The notes: a model not told the origin generated them from the letters alone. Shown: positions 23,825 to 35,458, counted from the stretch's first letter. The stretch: 64,000 nt of DNA from Capra hircus (GCF_001704415.2 NC_030827.1:43032271-43096270), one strand, 5' to 3'. Made by a program: numbers and translations.

Positions 23825-24195
23825 TTAATGTTACTTTTGTGTGTCAACTTGGATGGACCATGGTACCTAGATATCTGGCCAAACACCAATTTGAGTGTTG
23901 TTTAGAAAGTAGTTTTCAGATGAGATTAACCTTAAAATCAGTAGAGTTTGAGTATAGAAGATTGCTCTCTATAAGTGGGCCCCATCCAATTAGTTGAGGG
24001 TCTTAAGAGAAAAGACTAGTTCCTGAAGAAAGAAGTCTGCCTTTAGACTGTCTTTGAACTTCAGCTACACTATCAACTCTTCCTTGGATCTTCGGGCTCC
24101 CTGCAAATTTTGGACTTGCCAGCCTCCAGAATCACATGAATCAATTCCTTAAACTAAATCTCTCCCTTTTTCTCCCCATGTGTGCATATATCCAT
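23825..24195 (+). mobile_element. Old ERVL-type LTR (MLT2-like)
   Basis: Order of motifs: 'tgtgtgtcaacttggatggac', 'atctggccaaacacc', 'gatgagattaacc', 'gggccccatccaat', 'ttttggacttgccagcctcc', 'caattccttaaactaaatctctc'. This is the layout of a widespread mammalian ERVL LTR. No internal region and no clear TSD. The exact subfamily name is my recollection. Confidence 0.65.
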
Positions 24196-25645
24196 GTACT
24201 CTCACACATACACCCACATATATATATGCACACATTTATACATTTATATGAAAGGAGAAAGAATTTAAAAAAAGAGAAAAAGAAACATGCACAAAGCTCT
24301 GTTTTATGATACACTTAAAACAATACATTCTGTTATTGAATTGGATTTTTATTTTTGTCTCCAATTTCAATGAAATGAAAAATACTCTATGCACACAAAG
24401 AAAATAGTCTAAATAAGGCTGATCTTATTTAGTCTATCAATTACTTGTTTACAAGAGAATGCCCCACTTTTTAGAATTTTGCGTCATGTAAAAGTGATTG
24501 ATTTGCAGTTCAAGTGATTATAAGGTCACTGGTTGGTCTGAAAATATGTTTTTGCAATATAAAATATTCCAACATTGCCTTATTTCTAGCTTGATAAAAC
24601 TGGAACTGAAAAGATGGATATTACTTCAACAACAGAGGGTTTTTCAGAGTAGATATTAAACCTGTGAAAGGAAAGTGATGGATTAGATAATACCTTAGGC
24701 CTCTTGTCGGCAAACATTGTTTTTTTTTTTTTTTGCATAAAGTGTACACATTTGGTTAGAATAATTTTAATCCTCAGTTAGAAAACCTTGATTTTATTGC
24801 AGTGATTTTTATTAAAAAATAAATGACTTTTAACTCCATTTCAGGAGGGGTAGGATATTTATGGGGAAAGAGCTTTAAGAAGGCTCAAGGGGAAATGTCA
24901 GTAACTGCTCAAGAAAAATGGAAATGTCATTTTGCATTTTTAAAAAAACAACAACATGACTTTGCTGTGAAATTCACAAAACATTTTATGCCAAGGAAAA
25001 AACTTAACTTGATTAAGTGGCACCAGACACAGATGTATATCAAATCATAACTACAATGCCTATCAGAGAAATGTTCATTGACATCCAGGGAAGACAAGCC
25101 CTTTAATATTGCAGTGCTGTTTGCACTTGTCTTTGAGTGGAAATACACCACAAGGACTACAACATTAAACTCTGTCAATTCTTGAATTTCAATTGTCTGC
25201 ATGAGTAAGCATCATTTCCTAATAATAGCTAGAAATACTGTTTTCAGTTGTAAACATTTTTCCTTTAGATGGAAAAAAATACTATTTGTGTCCTTAAGAA
25301 ATATGAACACGCCTTGCAAATTCCACTTCTCCTAAAGCTTAGTAATATCAAGACAAAATTTATGAGCCATTTGATGTAACAGTAAATGAGTGCCTTTCTT
25401 GTCATATGCACTGAACCTGTTGAATGAATTAATAAGTATAGGGGAAATGTTTTTAAATAAAGTTTTAAATTTTTATTCATTTGTGTATCATATATTTTTT
25501 GCGTTATTTCATCATCACAATACAATTGAATGCAAAGTACATCTCTGATTGCTATGTTCAGGAGGCCCTCACCAAGTATTTTTTCCAGGGAATATTTTTG
25601 CAGGCTGTCCTATTGCAAATTGTACTTATTGTAGCATTAATTTTA
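24196..25645. other. Unassigned sequence
   Basis: No gene recognised. CA/TA-rich stretch at 24200-24245 and a 16-base T run at 24720-24735. The small open frames at 24823-25202 look random. Confidence 0.45.
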
Positions 25646-25657
25646 AGAATATTACTT

Positions 25658-26174
25658 TTAAAAAATGCTTTACTTTAAATTTCATATTAGCGTGTAGTTT
25701 ATTTACAATGTTGTGTTAGTTTCAGATGTCCTGCAAAGTGATTCAGTTACATAATCACATATATCCACTCTTTTTTAGATTCTTTTCCCATATAGGTTGT
25801 TACAGAGTATTGAGTAGAGTTCCCTGTGCTATACAGTATATTCTTATTAGTTATCAGTTTTATATATAGTGTTTATATATGTAAGTCTCAATATCCCAAT
25901 TTGTCTCTCCTCTTCTTCCCCTGCATTAACCATAAGATTGCTTTCTACATCTGTAACTCTCTTTCTGTTTTGTAGATAAGTTCTTTTGTATGATTTTTTT
26001 AGCTTCCACATATAAGCAGTATCATTTGACGTTTGTGTTTCTCTCTCTGACCTCACTTCACTCCATATGATAACCTCTAGGTCCATCCATGTCGTTGCAA
26101 ATAACATTCTTTCTTTCTTTCTTATAGCTGAGTAATATTCCATTCTATGTAAGTACCACATCTTCTTTACCCAC
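25658..26174 (-). mobile_element. L1 LINE, 5'-truncated, 12-bp TSD
   Basis: Minus-strand L1 3' UTR plus the last ~100 codons of ORF2 (WYLHRMEYYSAIRKK near 26120-26165). A perfect TSD AGAATATTACTT lies at 25646-25657 and 26175-26186. The tail is eroded, so it is older than the L1 at 9251. Confidence 0.92.
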
Positions 26175-26392
26175 AGAATATTACTTGGAAAAAAAAAAAA
26201 CAGTAGCAGTTTGAGGCAAGGATAGTAGGAGTAAGTGTTACCATCCCAGTTGACCTGAAGAGCAAACTTCACCCTTGGGGTGCCTGGTTCAGTATAGAAA
26301 GATGCAATAATGTGACCTGTGTGCTTAGTACATTAACACAACACCAGAATAAAGAGAAATGAGCCTTTGGTGCTAGCAAAAGGAATTGAATA

Positions 26393-26608
26393 CGGGCTTC
26401 CCTGTAGCTCATATGGTAAAGAATCTGCCTGCAATGCAGGAGACCTGGGTTCAAACCCCAGGTTGGGAAGATACCCTGGAGAAGGGAATGGCAAACCCAC
26501 TTCAGTATCCTTGCCAGGAAAATCCCATGGACAGAGAACCCTGACAGGCTACAGTCCGTGGGGTCACAAAGAGTCAGACACAACTGAGAGACCAACACTA
26601 CTACTACT
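26393..26608 (+). mobile_element. Bov-tA SINE with 14-bp TSD
   Basis: Full-length copy with a (CTA)n tail. A perfect TSD AAAGGAATTGAATA lies at 26379-26392 and 26609-26622. One of the younger SINEs here. Confidence 0.96.
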
Positions 26609-26825
26609 AAAGGAATTGAATATATGCTGTCATATTTTAGAACATTTTTATATGCTTGTAAAGAAAATAATTTATGCATAATATGTGCCATGTTCATGTC
26701 CTTTATAACTGCTAATATAAAATTCCCGATATAAAAAACTGAAATAGAGGTCTAGGGTTATTTTGGCACTTCATGTGCCAGGGATCTCAAGTCCTTCTAT
26801 TTTGAAGCACTATTATGTGTATCTT

Positions 26826-26950
26826 CTGGAGAAGGAAATGGCAACCTAAGCTAGTATTCTTGCTTGGAAATCCCATGGACAGAGGAGCCTGGTGGGCTGA
26901 AGTCCATGGGATCACAAAGAGTCGGACAAGGCTTAGTGACTAAGCAACAG
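26826..26950 (+). mobile_element. Bov-tA/Bov-A body, 5'-truncated
   Basis: Begins at GGAGAAGGAAATGGCAACCT, so the tRNA head is missing, and ends GGCTTAGTGACTAAGCAACA. Confidence 0.88.
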
Positions 26951-27537
26951 CAATATTGGTCACGTTCCACCTAGTAGGAAGGGTAGCTACAGAAAGCCAT
27001 ATGCCAGTCATATCAACGAAGACACTAGAGACTGCCACGCTATAGTTTTGTGCACACATCATTGTGGGAAACATCATGGAAACAGATATACCTGCCAAGA
27101 TGGCTGGAAAATGCAGTCTTTATCATCACTGTTCAAATGCTCTGCTAGCATGTATATAATTTCAGAAGAAGAAAGGGATCATAGACTTTTTGAAATAACT
27201 GTTTTTCTGTTTATTTTTTTTTGAGATACTGATAATAAGTTTGTGAATATCATTTTGAAGATTATTTATATACCAACTTCATTTATCCAGTCATGAACTT
27301 CTCCAGGGACTTGTTTTAAATGTCATGTTTTTCCTCAGTGCAGAGTGATGTGCATTAATCTTAACCCATGCTCAAAAACTTTACTGAACTTCATTGACTT
27401 CTGTTGTTAATTTTTAAATAAAGGTTTTATGTATGCATGATATATAATATTCAGGAAAATGTAAGATAATAAATGGAAAGTGAAGCATTACTTTTATTAT
27501 ATACTTAAATTTTACATTTGATGTACATTGTTGTTTA
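26951..27537. other. Unassigned sequence
   Basis: No gene or repeat recognised. Confidence 0.45.
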
Positions 27538-27719
27538 CCTGCTAAGTTGTGTCTGACTCATTTGTGACCCCATGAACTCTAGCTGGCCAGACTCCTCTAT
27601 CCATGGGTTCTCCCAGGCAAGAATAATGGAGTGTTTTGCTATTTCCTTCTCCAGGGGATCGTCCCAAGTCTCCTGCATTGGAGGTGGATTCTCTACCACT
27701 GAGCCAGCCAGGAAGCCCC
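27538..27719 (-). mobile_element. Bov-tA SINE
   Basis: Sense head GGGGCTTCCTGGCTGGCTCA at 27700-27719. Part of the B-box region is deleted near 27665. Confidence 0.92.
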
Positions 27720-27727
27720 TTATTGAT

Positions 27728-28015
27728 CTATGGCTGACTTAAAATACTTTATTAATTTCAGGTCTACACTATAGAGATTCAGTATTTTTATAATTTATAC
27801 TTCAAGTTATTACAAAACAATAGCTTATATTTCCTTGTGCTGTATGACATATCCTTGTTCCTTATTCATTTTACATAATAGTTTGTGTCTCTTAATCCCA
27901 TACTCTTATCTCACCCCTCCCCACTGGTAGCCACTAGTTTGTCCTCTACATCTGAAACACTGCTTTTAACTCTTCATATTTTTGTTTGGTTCTTATATCA
28001 AACTCCAAATACTAT
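27728..28015 (-). mobile_element. L1 3' UTR piece
   Basis: Artiodactyl L1 3' UTR on the minus strand: 'ttccttgtgctgtatgacatatccttgttcc', 'cacccctccccactggtagccactagtttg', 'tctacatctg'. It directly abuts the Bov-tA. Confidence 0.75.
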
Positions 28016-29009
28016 GTATACTTATGAGAGACAGGAAACTTGTTTGGTCAAAACTAATGCTCATCTCACCATTGCAACCAGAGTCTCTATATTACAATTT
28101 AATCTTTAACCCTTCTGCTATACTGTTGTAGATTGGGTTTTCTAGTAAGCAGATTCTGAGAGGGAGATTTTGAGTAGCAAGTTTATTAGGAGGTGCTCTG
28201 ATGGCCAAAACCTGTCATAGAAGGGAAGGAAGAAAGGATGGCAGAGGAGAAGACTAGGTTGTCATGAAAGCTGGAGAGAAGCCCTGGAAGACACCACTGA
28301 GAGCTCTCAAGAGGAGTGGCGTTGGGTTTACTTAGTTGAGGCATTGAGGCATTGATTTATACTTGCATTAACCAGTCACTGAATGCAAGTTACTCCCTAG
28401 AAAGATATGTGACCCAAGGTAGGATGACTCTTTCTTGTAAAGGGCAGTCCTTGGAGTTGGGAGCAGCTGATGACTACCAGAGGGTTATGTGTTCTTCAGT
28501 GTTGAGGCAGAATCTAAGCAAGTCTCCACTGTGCCTCATAATTTTGACTAAAGAATAAAGCCTTCAGTTTTGTTCCCTGATCTTTTTATTGTATTTCCTG
28601 ACTATTAATAAATGTCTTCAATATAAAGTTGTATTTTCTTTCACATAAACCAAGACAGAGTAAGTGACTCAATGGTAATCAGAAACATAGGCACCTTGCA
28701 TTCTTCAGTTCTTTCTTCCATTGCACTGGTTTCCATGTTCTAGATTGTTTTATGTCCAAAGTGGATGTTGGAACTTTATTCCATCTTATTTCAGGCAACA
28801 GAAAGAAAGGGCCTAAAAGTGTGTCCCAACTGACGACTCTTTACCTGACAAATTGTTCTAAAGAACTGGGGAATAGACACGATCACATAGCACATTTAGC
28901 ATTAATAAAGACCACAGAGTGTCCAGTTTAAATTGAGTATATTGCAATACTGAAGTACCTTTGGGTCTGTTAACTGAGGAAGAGGACATTGAATATGAGA
29001 AACTAATAG
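28016..29009. other. Unassigned; part looks like an old repeat
   Basis: 28120-28560 ('ttctgagagggagattttgagtagcaagtttattaggagg', 'gttgaggcattgaggcattga') has the look of an old mammalian LTR or LINE fragment, but I cannot name the family. No gene recognised. Confidence 0.4.
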
Positions 29010-29082
29010 TCTCTCTCTCTCTTTCTCCTCTCTCTCTCTATATATATATGTATATATACACACATACATACACATATGTGTG
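29010..29082. repeat. Compound (CT)n(TA)n(CA)n microsatellite
   Basis: CT-rich run 29010-29040 followed by TA and CA/TA steps. Confidence 0.9.
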
Positions 29083-29236
29083 CTCATATAGTCATATATA
29101 ATTTTCTTTAGCTCTAGCAAACAACAATAATCAAACATTTGTTCTAATTGATTTTAAGTGTTGTTCTTAATTATGTGATAACTGAATAACTACTTTAAAT
29201 GTTATATTTGATATGAGTGCCTACCATGGATGAAAA

Positions 29237-29452
29237 AAGGACTTCCCTGGTGGTTTAGGTGATAAAGTGTCTGCCTACAATGCAGGAGACCTGGGTTCGA
29301 TCCCTGGGTTGGGAATATCCCCTGGAGAAGGAAATGGCAACCCACTCCAGTACTCTTGCCTGGAAAATCCCATGGACAGAACATGGTAAGCTACAGTCCA
29401 TGGGGTGGCAGAGTCAGACACGACTGAGCAGCTTCACTTTCTTTCTTTTCTT
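29237..29452 (+). mobile_element. Bov-tA SINE with 11-bp TSD
   Basis: Full-length copy with head GGACTTCCCTGGTGGTTTAG and a TTCTTTTC-rich tail. A perfect TSD ATGGATGAAAA lies at 29226-29236 and 29453-29463. Confidence 0.95.
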
Positions 29453-29484
29453 ATGGATGAAAAGTAGTTTAAAACCATGGTGTT

Positions 29485-29564
29485 CTATTGAGTTGGCAAA
29501 AAATTTGTTCAGGTTTTTCTGTAGTATCTGTTGGCCAACCCAACAGAATTTGGCCACCCCAATA
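29485..29564. mobile_element. Miniature mariner remnant
   Basis: An ~80-bp element with terminal inverted repeats: left TATTGAGTTGGCAAAAAATT, right ...GGCCACCCCAATA. An inner GGCCAACCCAAC copy of the right end also occurs. These ends match the bovine mariner type. There is no transposase; only the ends remain after a deletion. Confidence 0.8.
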
Positions 29565-30889
29565 TGTACCTATGTTTGAAGCCTCTGTATTTAGGAAGAA
29601 AATGCTTTTTTAAGCTCTACCAACCAGGTGACTTAAATTACAGGAGAAATATCCAGAAATAAAAATAATAAAAATGCCCTACAGTCATAAAATTTCAAAT
29701 CTAAAGGTACAAAATGTTAGAGAGTGTTAAAATACTCTACTTTGATGAACTGGGAGGGTGTATACAAAGTATCCTTGCTTAAAAATTACCTGTGAATAAA
29801 TATATTTTAAGATTTTAAAAAAGGATATTACCCAAGAGAGGAAAAGTTATCAAAAATAGTTTTAAGAATATATATTCCTTTACTTAAGACACTTTTATTA
29901 TTGTTCAATAACTGTAAGATTAGCTACTGTTTAAACACAATAAGGAAAAATTGAAAAATTCAACTGTGTTTAGAAAATTTGGCAAGGAGTAAAAGAAATA
30001 TCTGCTGAAAGGAAATGCCATCAGCATTTCTTATTAATTAAAATACAATGCAGTAAAATACTATGTAGCTTTTATCAATGATTTTTTAAATTTATTAATA
30101 GTTCTAAGTCAGAAAATTTCTCATGGTTATACTATTATGAATTTTTGTCAGCTAAAATGTAAGGAATATAAAATAGAAACATGTTCCAAGGAAAGGGTTA
30201 AATAAAGTATAGAACAATAAAAGTTGAATAAATAATTGAATAAAGTAATTAAAAATAAATAAAATTCAATTTATTCAACTAAAGAATTGAATACAAGTTA
30301 AACAAGAGCTGAATAAAGTATAGAACAATAAAAAACTAGAAATTTAACTTTTGAAGAAGGAATGATTTAATAAATCTTCGAATATATGAAGGGATTTTTG
30401 AAAGTATGGTAATCAATATTTGTATTATATTGAAGACAGAACAAAAGAAACTAAGCTTAATATTAAGCATGATGGATTTGAGTTAGCAAGTTGTAAAGTA
30501 TTTTCTGACAGTGAGAAATTTGTAGTGAATCTCTTTTAAACAAAAATGGGTCCTTGCTATTTTCTTATTCTTTATGCATTTCCAGATGATTGAAAAACTG
30601 GGTGATATGATCCATTTTTACACTTATGATATCATCATATAAAATATGGATTGTGTATAAATATCTAAATAAAACCTCTCCCCAAAAGTTAAAATAATCT
30701 TTTTATAGAAGAAAGTTTGTATTAAAATGACTTGGAATGATATGAGGAATCTATTTGATATGGTCCACTCTAAGCATATCATTTGAAAATTTGGACCATA
30801 AACGGAACTAGGAAGAGATGGATGCTGAACAAGAAAGCTAAAAGAACGCAATCTTCAATGTGCTTTTTAAAAGTTGTTTAATATTTTAA
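29565..30889. other. Unassigned, very AT-rich, with local duplication
   Basis: No gene recognised. A 22-bp stretch beginning AATAAAGTATAGAACAATAA is repeated exactly at 30201-30222 and 30312-30333. 30040-30180 may be a very old L1 3' UTR scrap. Confidence 0.5.
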
Positions 30890-31180
30890 AGTTAACCATT
30901 TTAATTGGAGGATCATTGATTTTCAATGTTGTGTTAGTTTCTGCTGCACAACAAAGTAAATCAGTTATATATACACATGTAAACCCTTCCTCTTCAGCCT
31001 CCCTCCCGCCTCCTCCATCCCACCCTATAGATCATCACAGCACTGAGTTGGGCTCCCTGTGCGGTACAGCAGCTCCCCACTAACCATCTATTTTACACAT
31101 GGTAGTGTATATATGTCAGTGATACTCTCTCAATTTGTCCCGACCTTCCCTTCCCGCCAGTATCCAGATGACTCTCAATT
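30890..31180 (-). mobile_element. L1 3' UTR piece
   Basis: Minus-strand L1 tail: 'ttcaatgttgtgttagtttctgctgcacaacaaagtaaatcag', 'ccctcccgcctcctccatcccaccc', 'agcactgagttgggctccctgtgc'. About 290 bp, 5'-truncated. Confidence 0.85.
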
Positions 31181-32530
31181 AAAAACTGTTTACTAATGCA
31201 GAGATTACAACAGTACAGCGTTCATCACATAAAATAAAAACCTGTATCTTTTACTAGTCAGTTCATGATTCATGGTTTCTTCTAAGCAAATCAGACACTC
31301 TTCACTTAGGAATAAAACAAAATTTACTTTTCCAAAGATGTTTCATGTGCAACCACCCATCAGGAAGGGGATTCATTACATCACTCTATGATGTCAACTT
31401 CCACACAGGCCTCCAAACTTGATTAAACGCTCTAAAAGCAGAATAGTCTGGAGCAAGCCTCTGTAGCTGTAAGTTTCAATAGTAAAAATGATAGGATGAA
31501 GTTTACTATTATTCATCTAACTTAGTTTCTAAAATAGCTTTTTTTTTAAAACCAATTTTCATTTAATGGAAAGAATCTTTTATCTGAGGTCACTGAGGGT
31601 AGAATAGGGTGGATGTATATAAAGGACAAGAAAATATCTATTTTTAAGACTAGTAGTCCAAATTAATTTAAACTAATAATAAATTAAAAAACTTTCTAAA
31701 GTTAAATTTGAAGACTGTAAATTGGAATCTTTAAAATATCTGCACATATCATAATTGCATGAAGCATATTTTTCAGACTGCTTGCAAAAAATCATTTTGT
31801 TTATCTTCCTCAGGCTAAGACTTTTTTCTTTTGGTTAGGAAAATTCTCATAAGCTTCCCATTCTGACTTAAAGAGCTTTCATGAGATTTAGGCTTTGGGC
31901 ATGATCGAAGATGCAAGAGACTGGATTTTAGCTGTCCTTGATAATTACTTCTGAAAAGCAATGACTAATTCTATCAGCTTTCTGAAAAGGGTATACTTCT
32001 TGATACTAGCAGATATTTTGTGTGCTGAAACAACTAGAGAAAGAAAATAATCTACTTTATGTGTATTTAAATTGCCCACCTGCATTCATGCATTTTTCCA
32101 GTTTGTATCTGTAAACATAAGCGTGATGAATAAAGTTCATTTAATTTTAAACCCTTACAATAATGCTGTAGTCTTCAGGATTCAATTAACTCTTGGATTT
32201 GAAAGGACTTAGAAAAGAAGTCCTGTTAAAAAATTACTAGAAAGGGAAGCAAGTGCAAAATAATGTCACTGTTGAAAGTATGAGGGACAAAACAAGGAAA
32301 TAGAACATTGGTAAGGTTCATGGAGACCTGTCAAGGCTCACTTTGGTTTACTTAGGAATGAAAATATATCTTCATTTAACTATCAAAAATATTAAAATAG
32401 CATGCCTGATTTTTGTCTATAGTTGACATGGAGGAAGTGTCTAATATTTGTTTATTCTCTGAAATGTTTCTAAAATTAGTAGCTTGAGAAAAATGTAGTC
32501 AAATAAAACACATTATTTTTACATTCATTA
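31181..32530. other. Unassigned sequence
   Basis: No gene or repeat recognised over 1.35 kb. Confidence 0.45.
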
Positions 32531-32538
32531 GACAGTGT

Positions 32539-32761
32539 GCATGTGTGTGTGCTCAGTCTCTTTAGTTGTGTCCAACCCTTTGTGATTCCATGAAATGTAA
32601 CCCACCAGGCTCCTCTGTGCATGGAATTCCCCAGGCAGGTATGCTGGAGTGGGTTACCATGTGCTCCTCCAAGGGATCTTCTCCACCCAGAAATAAAACC
32701 TGGATCTCCTGCATTGGCAGGCAAGTTCTTTATGGCTGAGCCACCAGGGAAGCCTTTATTT
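32539..32761 (-). mobile_element. Bov-tA SINE with TG tail and short TSD
   Basis: Sense head GGCTTCCCTGGTGGCTCAGC near 32735-32754. A short TG-rich tail lies at the left edge (32540-32551). The flanking repeat GACAGTGT at 32531-32538 and 32762-32769 is a probable TSD. Confidence 0.93.
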
Positions 32762-33865
32762 GACAGTGTATTCAACTGATTCATATTTTAATGACATATT
32801 ATAGGAAATGGGATAAAGTAGTGAAAAACAATACAAGAATCCTCCTTTCCTAGAGTTTTCAATAAAGATAATTTTGAGATGGGTAATTTAGGAAAACTAT
32901 GGAGATAAAAAAAATTCAAAATGATCTAGCAAGGAAGACTCATGCAAAATCTGTCAAGGGTTTGACATATTTACAGATCTGTTGCCGGGAGCCAGCGTGA
33001 GGAATCCCGCCCATGGCAAAGGTCATGAGGAAGGAAGCCAGACAAAACGCAAAGGCGTGATCTGGCTTCAGGGGTTCCCCCTGAGTTTTCCTGAACATCT
33101 ACCCCCCAAAACCAGAGTCTGCCTGCCTTATTGTACTGTGCTTTCCACTCTTCTGATATTCTCTGGAAAAAGTTAACTCAGGGCTTCAGTTAACAGTCTC
33201 CTGCATATGAAAAGAATGTTTCAGCTCAAACCCCTTTGATGGCTCTCTAACTTGCCTAACAGTTGGGGACTTTTAAAACTTGTGAATTGTTTACAGCCCC
33301 CAACCATGAGAGACACAAAGCTTAAAGCATCTTAAAGATACAGAGCCTTTTCTAAAAAGCTAAAAATTATACTGGTGATGGGTTTCACTGTTGAGTCAAT
33401 GACTGCTGCCAGGCCTCCATATTCTTTATCTTTTAGACACCTGAAGGATGTTAATCAATGTAATTGGGATATAGAATTAGGAATATAGTAGTTTTGATGT
33501 TAGCAACACTAGACTTTTGAGTTAATTAACTTTCTCTTTGTTATAAATCACTGTACTTCTTTCATTGTTATAAATTGTTGTATCCTTGCTATGTAAGAAT
33601 GTAACTTTACTTAGTGCTTTCTGAGAGTGGCATCAGACTTTGGGAAGAACAACACTGTTAAGGCAAATAAGTCTTCTGGTTGACAAATCCTTATCAAAAA
33701 AGGGCCATAAAATGTTAATTGGCCTTCTGGCCAGATGATGTAAATCACCTAAGACTTGTGTATGCAATTAGGTATGGAGAGAGAAAGCCTGGTCTAGATA
33801 AGAGTCAGGGATACTGATGCTGCATAATTTTATATTATCCATTGATCTCTATGTACAAAAAAAGG

Positions 33866-33873
33866 TATAAAAG
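33866..33873 (+). promoter_or_regulatory. LTR TATA box
   Basis: TATAAAAG about 880 bp into the LTR, the expected place for the U3 promoter. Whether it is still active cannot be seen from sequence. Confidence 0.75.
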
Positions 33874-34209
33874 GCCTTTCTGGACAATAGAGGATGAGCC
33901 AGTCACTGGAAAGACTGGTTTCCCCCGTGTCCTTTTTATTCTAATTTCTGGCTGAATTCTCATCTGGAGCGGGGAGGCTCACCACATCTACTTACTTGCC
34001 CTGGCTTTTAAGTCCCATGAGAGAGGGAGCCCAAGGTGGGGCACCCTCCGCTATTCAAACGAGCGCCGGTGGCCTAACGTAGATGTTGCAAACTTGTTGT
34101 CATGAACTTTTATTGGCTTTCTCCATAAACCAAGTTATTGAGCATCTTTTCTCCACTAAATTTTCCTACTACACTATTTCTTCCTAATCTCTCTTTATAT
34201 TTCTAATTC

Positions 34210-34215
34210 AATAAA
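34210..34215 (+). promoter_or_regulatory. LTR polyadenylation signal
   Basis: AATAAA about 340 bp downstream of the TATA box and 60 bp before the LTR end, followed by a T/GT-rich stretch ('gttttccttgtctcccc'). Confidence 0.7.
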
Positions 34216-34289
34216 TAAGTTTTCCTTGTCTCCCCTTCAAATTCCCTGGATCCACCGGGGCAGGACCCCAGCAATCTGTGAAGGGAATT

Positions 34290-34514
34290 ATGGGCTTCCC
34301 AGATGGCTCAGTGATAAAGAATCCACCTGTGTTGCAGGAGCCGCATGAGATGTGAGTTTGATCCCTGGGTTGGGAAGATTCCCTGGAGAAGGTCATGGCA
34401 ATCCATTTCAGTATTCTTGCCTGAAGAATCCCATGGACAGAGGAGTTTGGCAGGCTACAGTCCATGGCGTCACAAAGAGTAGGACACTACTCAGAGACTT
34501 AGCATTCACACACA
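34290..34514 (+). mobile_element. Bov-tA SINE with 9-bp TSD
   Basis: Long-head variant with extra bases before the B-box ('gccgcatgagatgtgagtttgatccc'). TSD AAGGGAATT at 34281-34289 and 34515-34523. It lies in the right flank of the solo LTR. Confidence 0.93.
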
Positions 34515-34581
34515 AAGGGAATTTTACCTAAATTCTCTACAATAGTGCTTTGCAAAATTTTCACATTCTGACATGCTTTAT

Positions 34582-35094
34582 GACCAATGTAGACAGCATA
34601 TTAAAAAGCAGAGACATTACTTTGTCAACAAGTCTGTCTAGTCAATGGTGTGGTTTTCCCAGGAGTCATGTATGGATGTGAGAGATGAACTAAAAAGAAA
34701 GCTGAGTGCTGAAGAATTGATGCTTTTGAACTGTGGTGTTAAAGAAGGCTCTTGAGAGTCCCTTGTACTGAAAGGAGATCCAACCAGTCAATCCTAAGGG
34801 AGACTGGTCCTGGGTATTCATTGGAAGGACTGATGTTGAAGCTGAGACTCCAATACTTTGGCCACCTGATGCAAAGAGCTGACTCATTTGAAAAAACCCT
34901 GATGCTGGGAAAGATTGAGGGCAGGAGGAGAAGGAGATGACAGAGGATGAGATGGTTGGATGGCATCACCGACTCAGTGGACATGAGTTTGGGTGAACTC
35001 CGGGAGTTGGTGATGGACAGGGAGGCCTGGAGTGCTGCGGTTCATGGTGTCACAAAGAGTCGGACATGACTGAGGGACTGAACTGAACTGAACA
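34582..35094 (+). mobile_element. BovB 3' piece with 12-bp TSD
   Basis: About 510 bp of the BovB 3' end, 5'-truncated within ORF2 ('gaccaatgtagacagcatatt') and ending in GAACTGAACTGAACA. A perfect TSD GACATGCTTTAT lies at 34570-34581 and 35095-35106. It is out of frame in several places. The clean TSD makes it one of the youngest BovB insertions in the window. Confidence 0.95.
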
Positions 35095-35190
35095 GACATG
35101 CTTTATAAAAATGATAGTAGTCATATGATAAACTGGAAGAGATCTGCCAGTTCTGCATTGAGCTTGACAAAAGAAAAATTAAAAACCCCA

Positions 35191-35406
35191 CTATTGACCC
35201 TTGTACAACCTAGGGATCAGGGACATTGACCACTGAGAAGCTGAAAATCTACATATAACTTTACAGTTGGTCCTCCAAATTTGTGGTTCTACAACAGTGG
35301 ATTCAACCAACTGAAGGTCATGTAGTACCGTAGTACATATTTATTGAAAAAAATCCATGTATAAGTAGACCCGTGCAGTCCCTACCAGTGTTGTTTAAGA
35401 GTCAGC
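35191..35406. mobile_element. Small Tigger/pogo-like DNA transposon (MITE)
   Basis: About 215 bp with inverted ends: left TTGACCCTTGTACAAC (35193 on), right GTTGTTTAAGAGTCAG (to 35405). Inside, 'acagttggtcctccaaatttgtggtt' and 'gaaaaaaatccatgtataagtagacccgtgcag' match a common mammalian non-autonomous Tigger-type element. It is flanked by TA on both sides. No transposase. Confidence 0.7.
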
Positions 35407-35458
35407 TATATGTATGTGTGTGTATATATATATATACATATATATATATACACACACA
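35407..35458. repeat. (TG)n(TA)n(CA)n microsatellite
   Basis: Alternating purine/pyrimidine tract directly beside the DNA transposon. Confidence 0.9.

Larger units (their letters stand above)
32983..34273 (+). mobile_element. Solo LTR of a class-II (ERVK-like) endogenous retrovirus
   Basis: A 1291-bp LTR starting TGCCGGGAGCC and ending ACCCCAGCA (TG...CA ends), with a perfect 6-bp TSD ATCTGT at 32977-32982 and 34274-34279. It contains a TATA box at 33866-33873 and a poly(A) signal at 34210-34215 in the right order for U3-R-U5. No primer-binding site or gag/pol follows, so this is a solo LTR left by recombination between two LTRs. Size, TSD length and the GTTGCCGGGAGCC start fit ruminant betaretrovirus-like LTRs (BTLTR1 type, named from memory). 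It has no coding content. Confidence 0.92.

Noticed and set aside
34274..34330. Primer-binding site after the LTR
   Set aside because: The sequence after the LTR is the TSD and host DNA, then a Bov-tA; no tRNA-complementary site is present, so no provirus remains.
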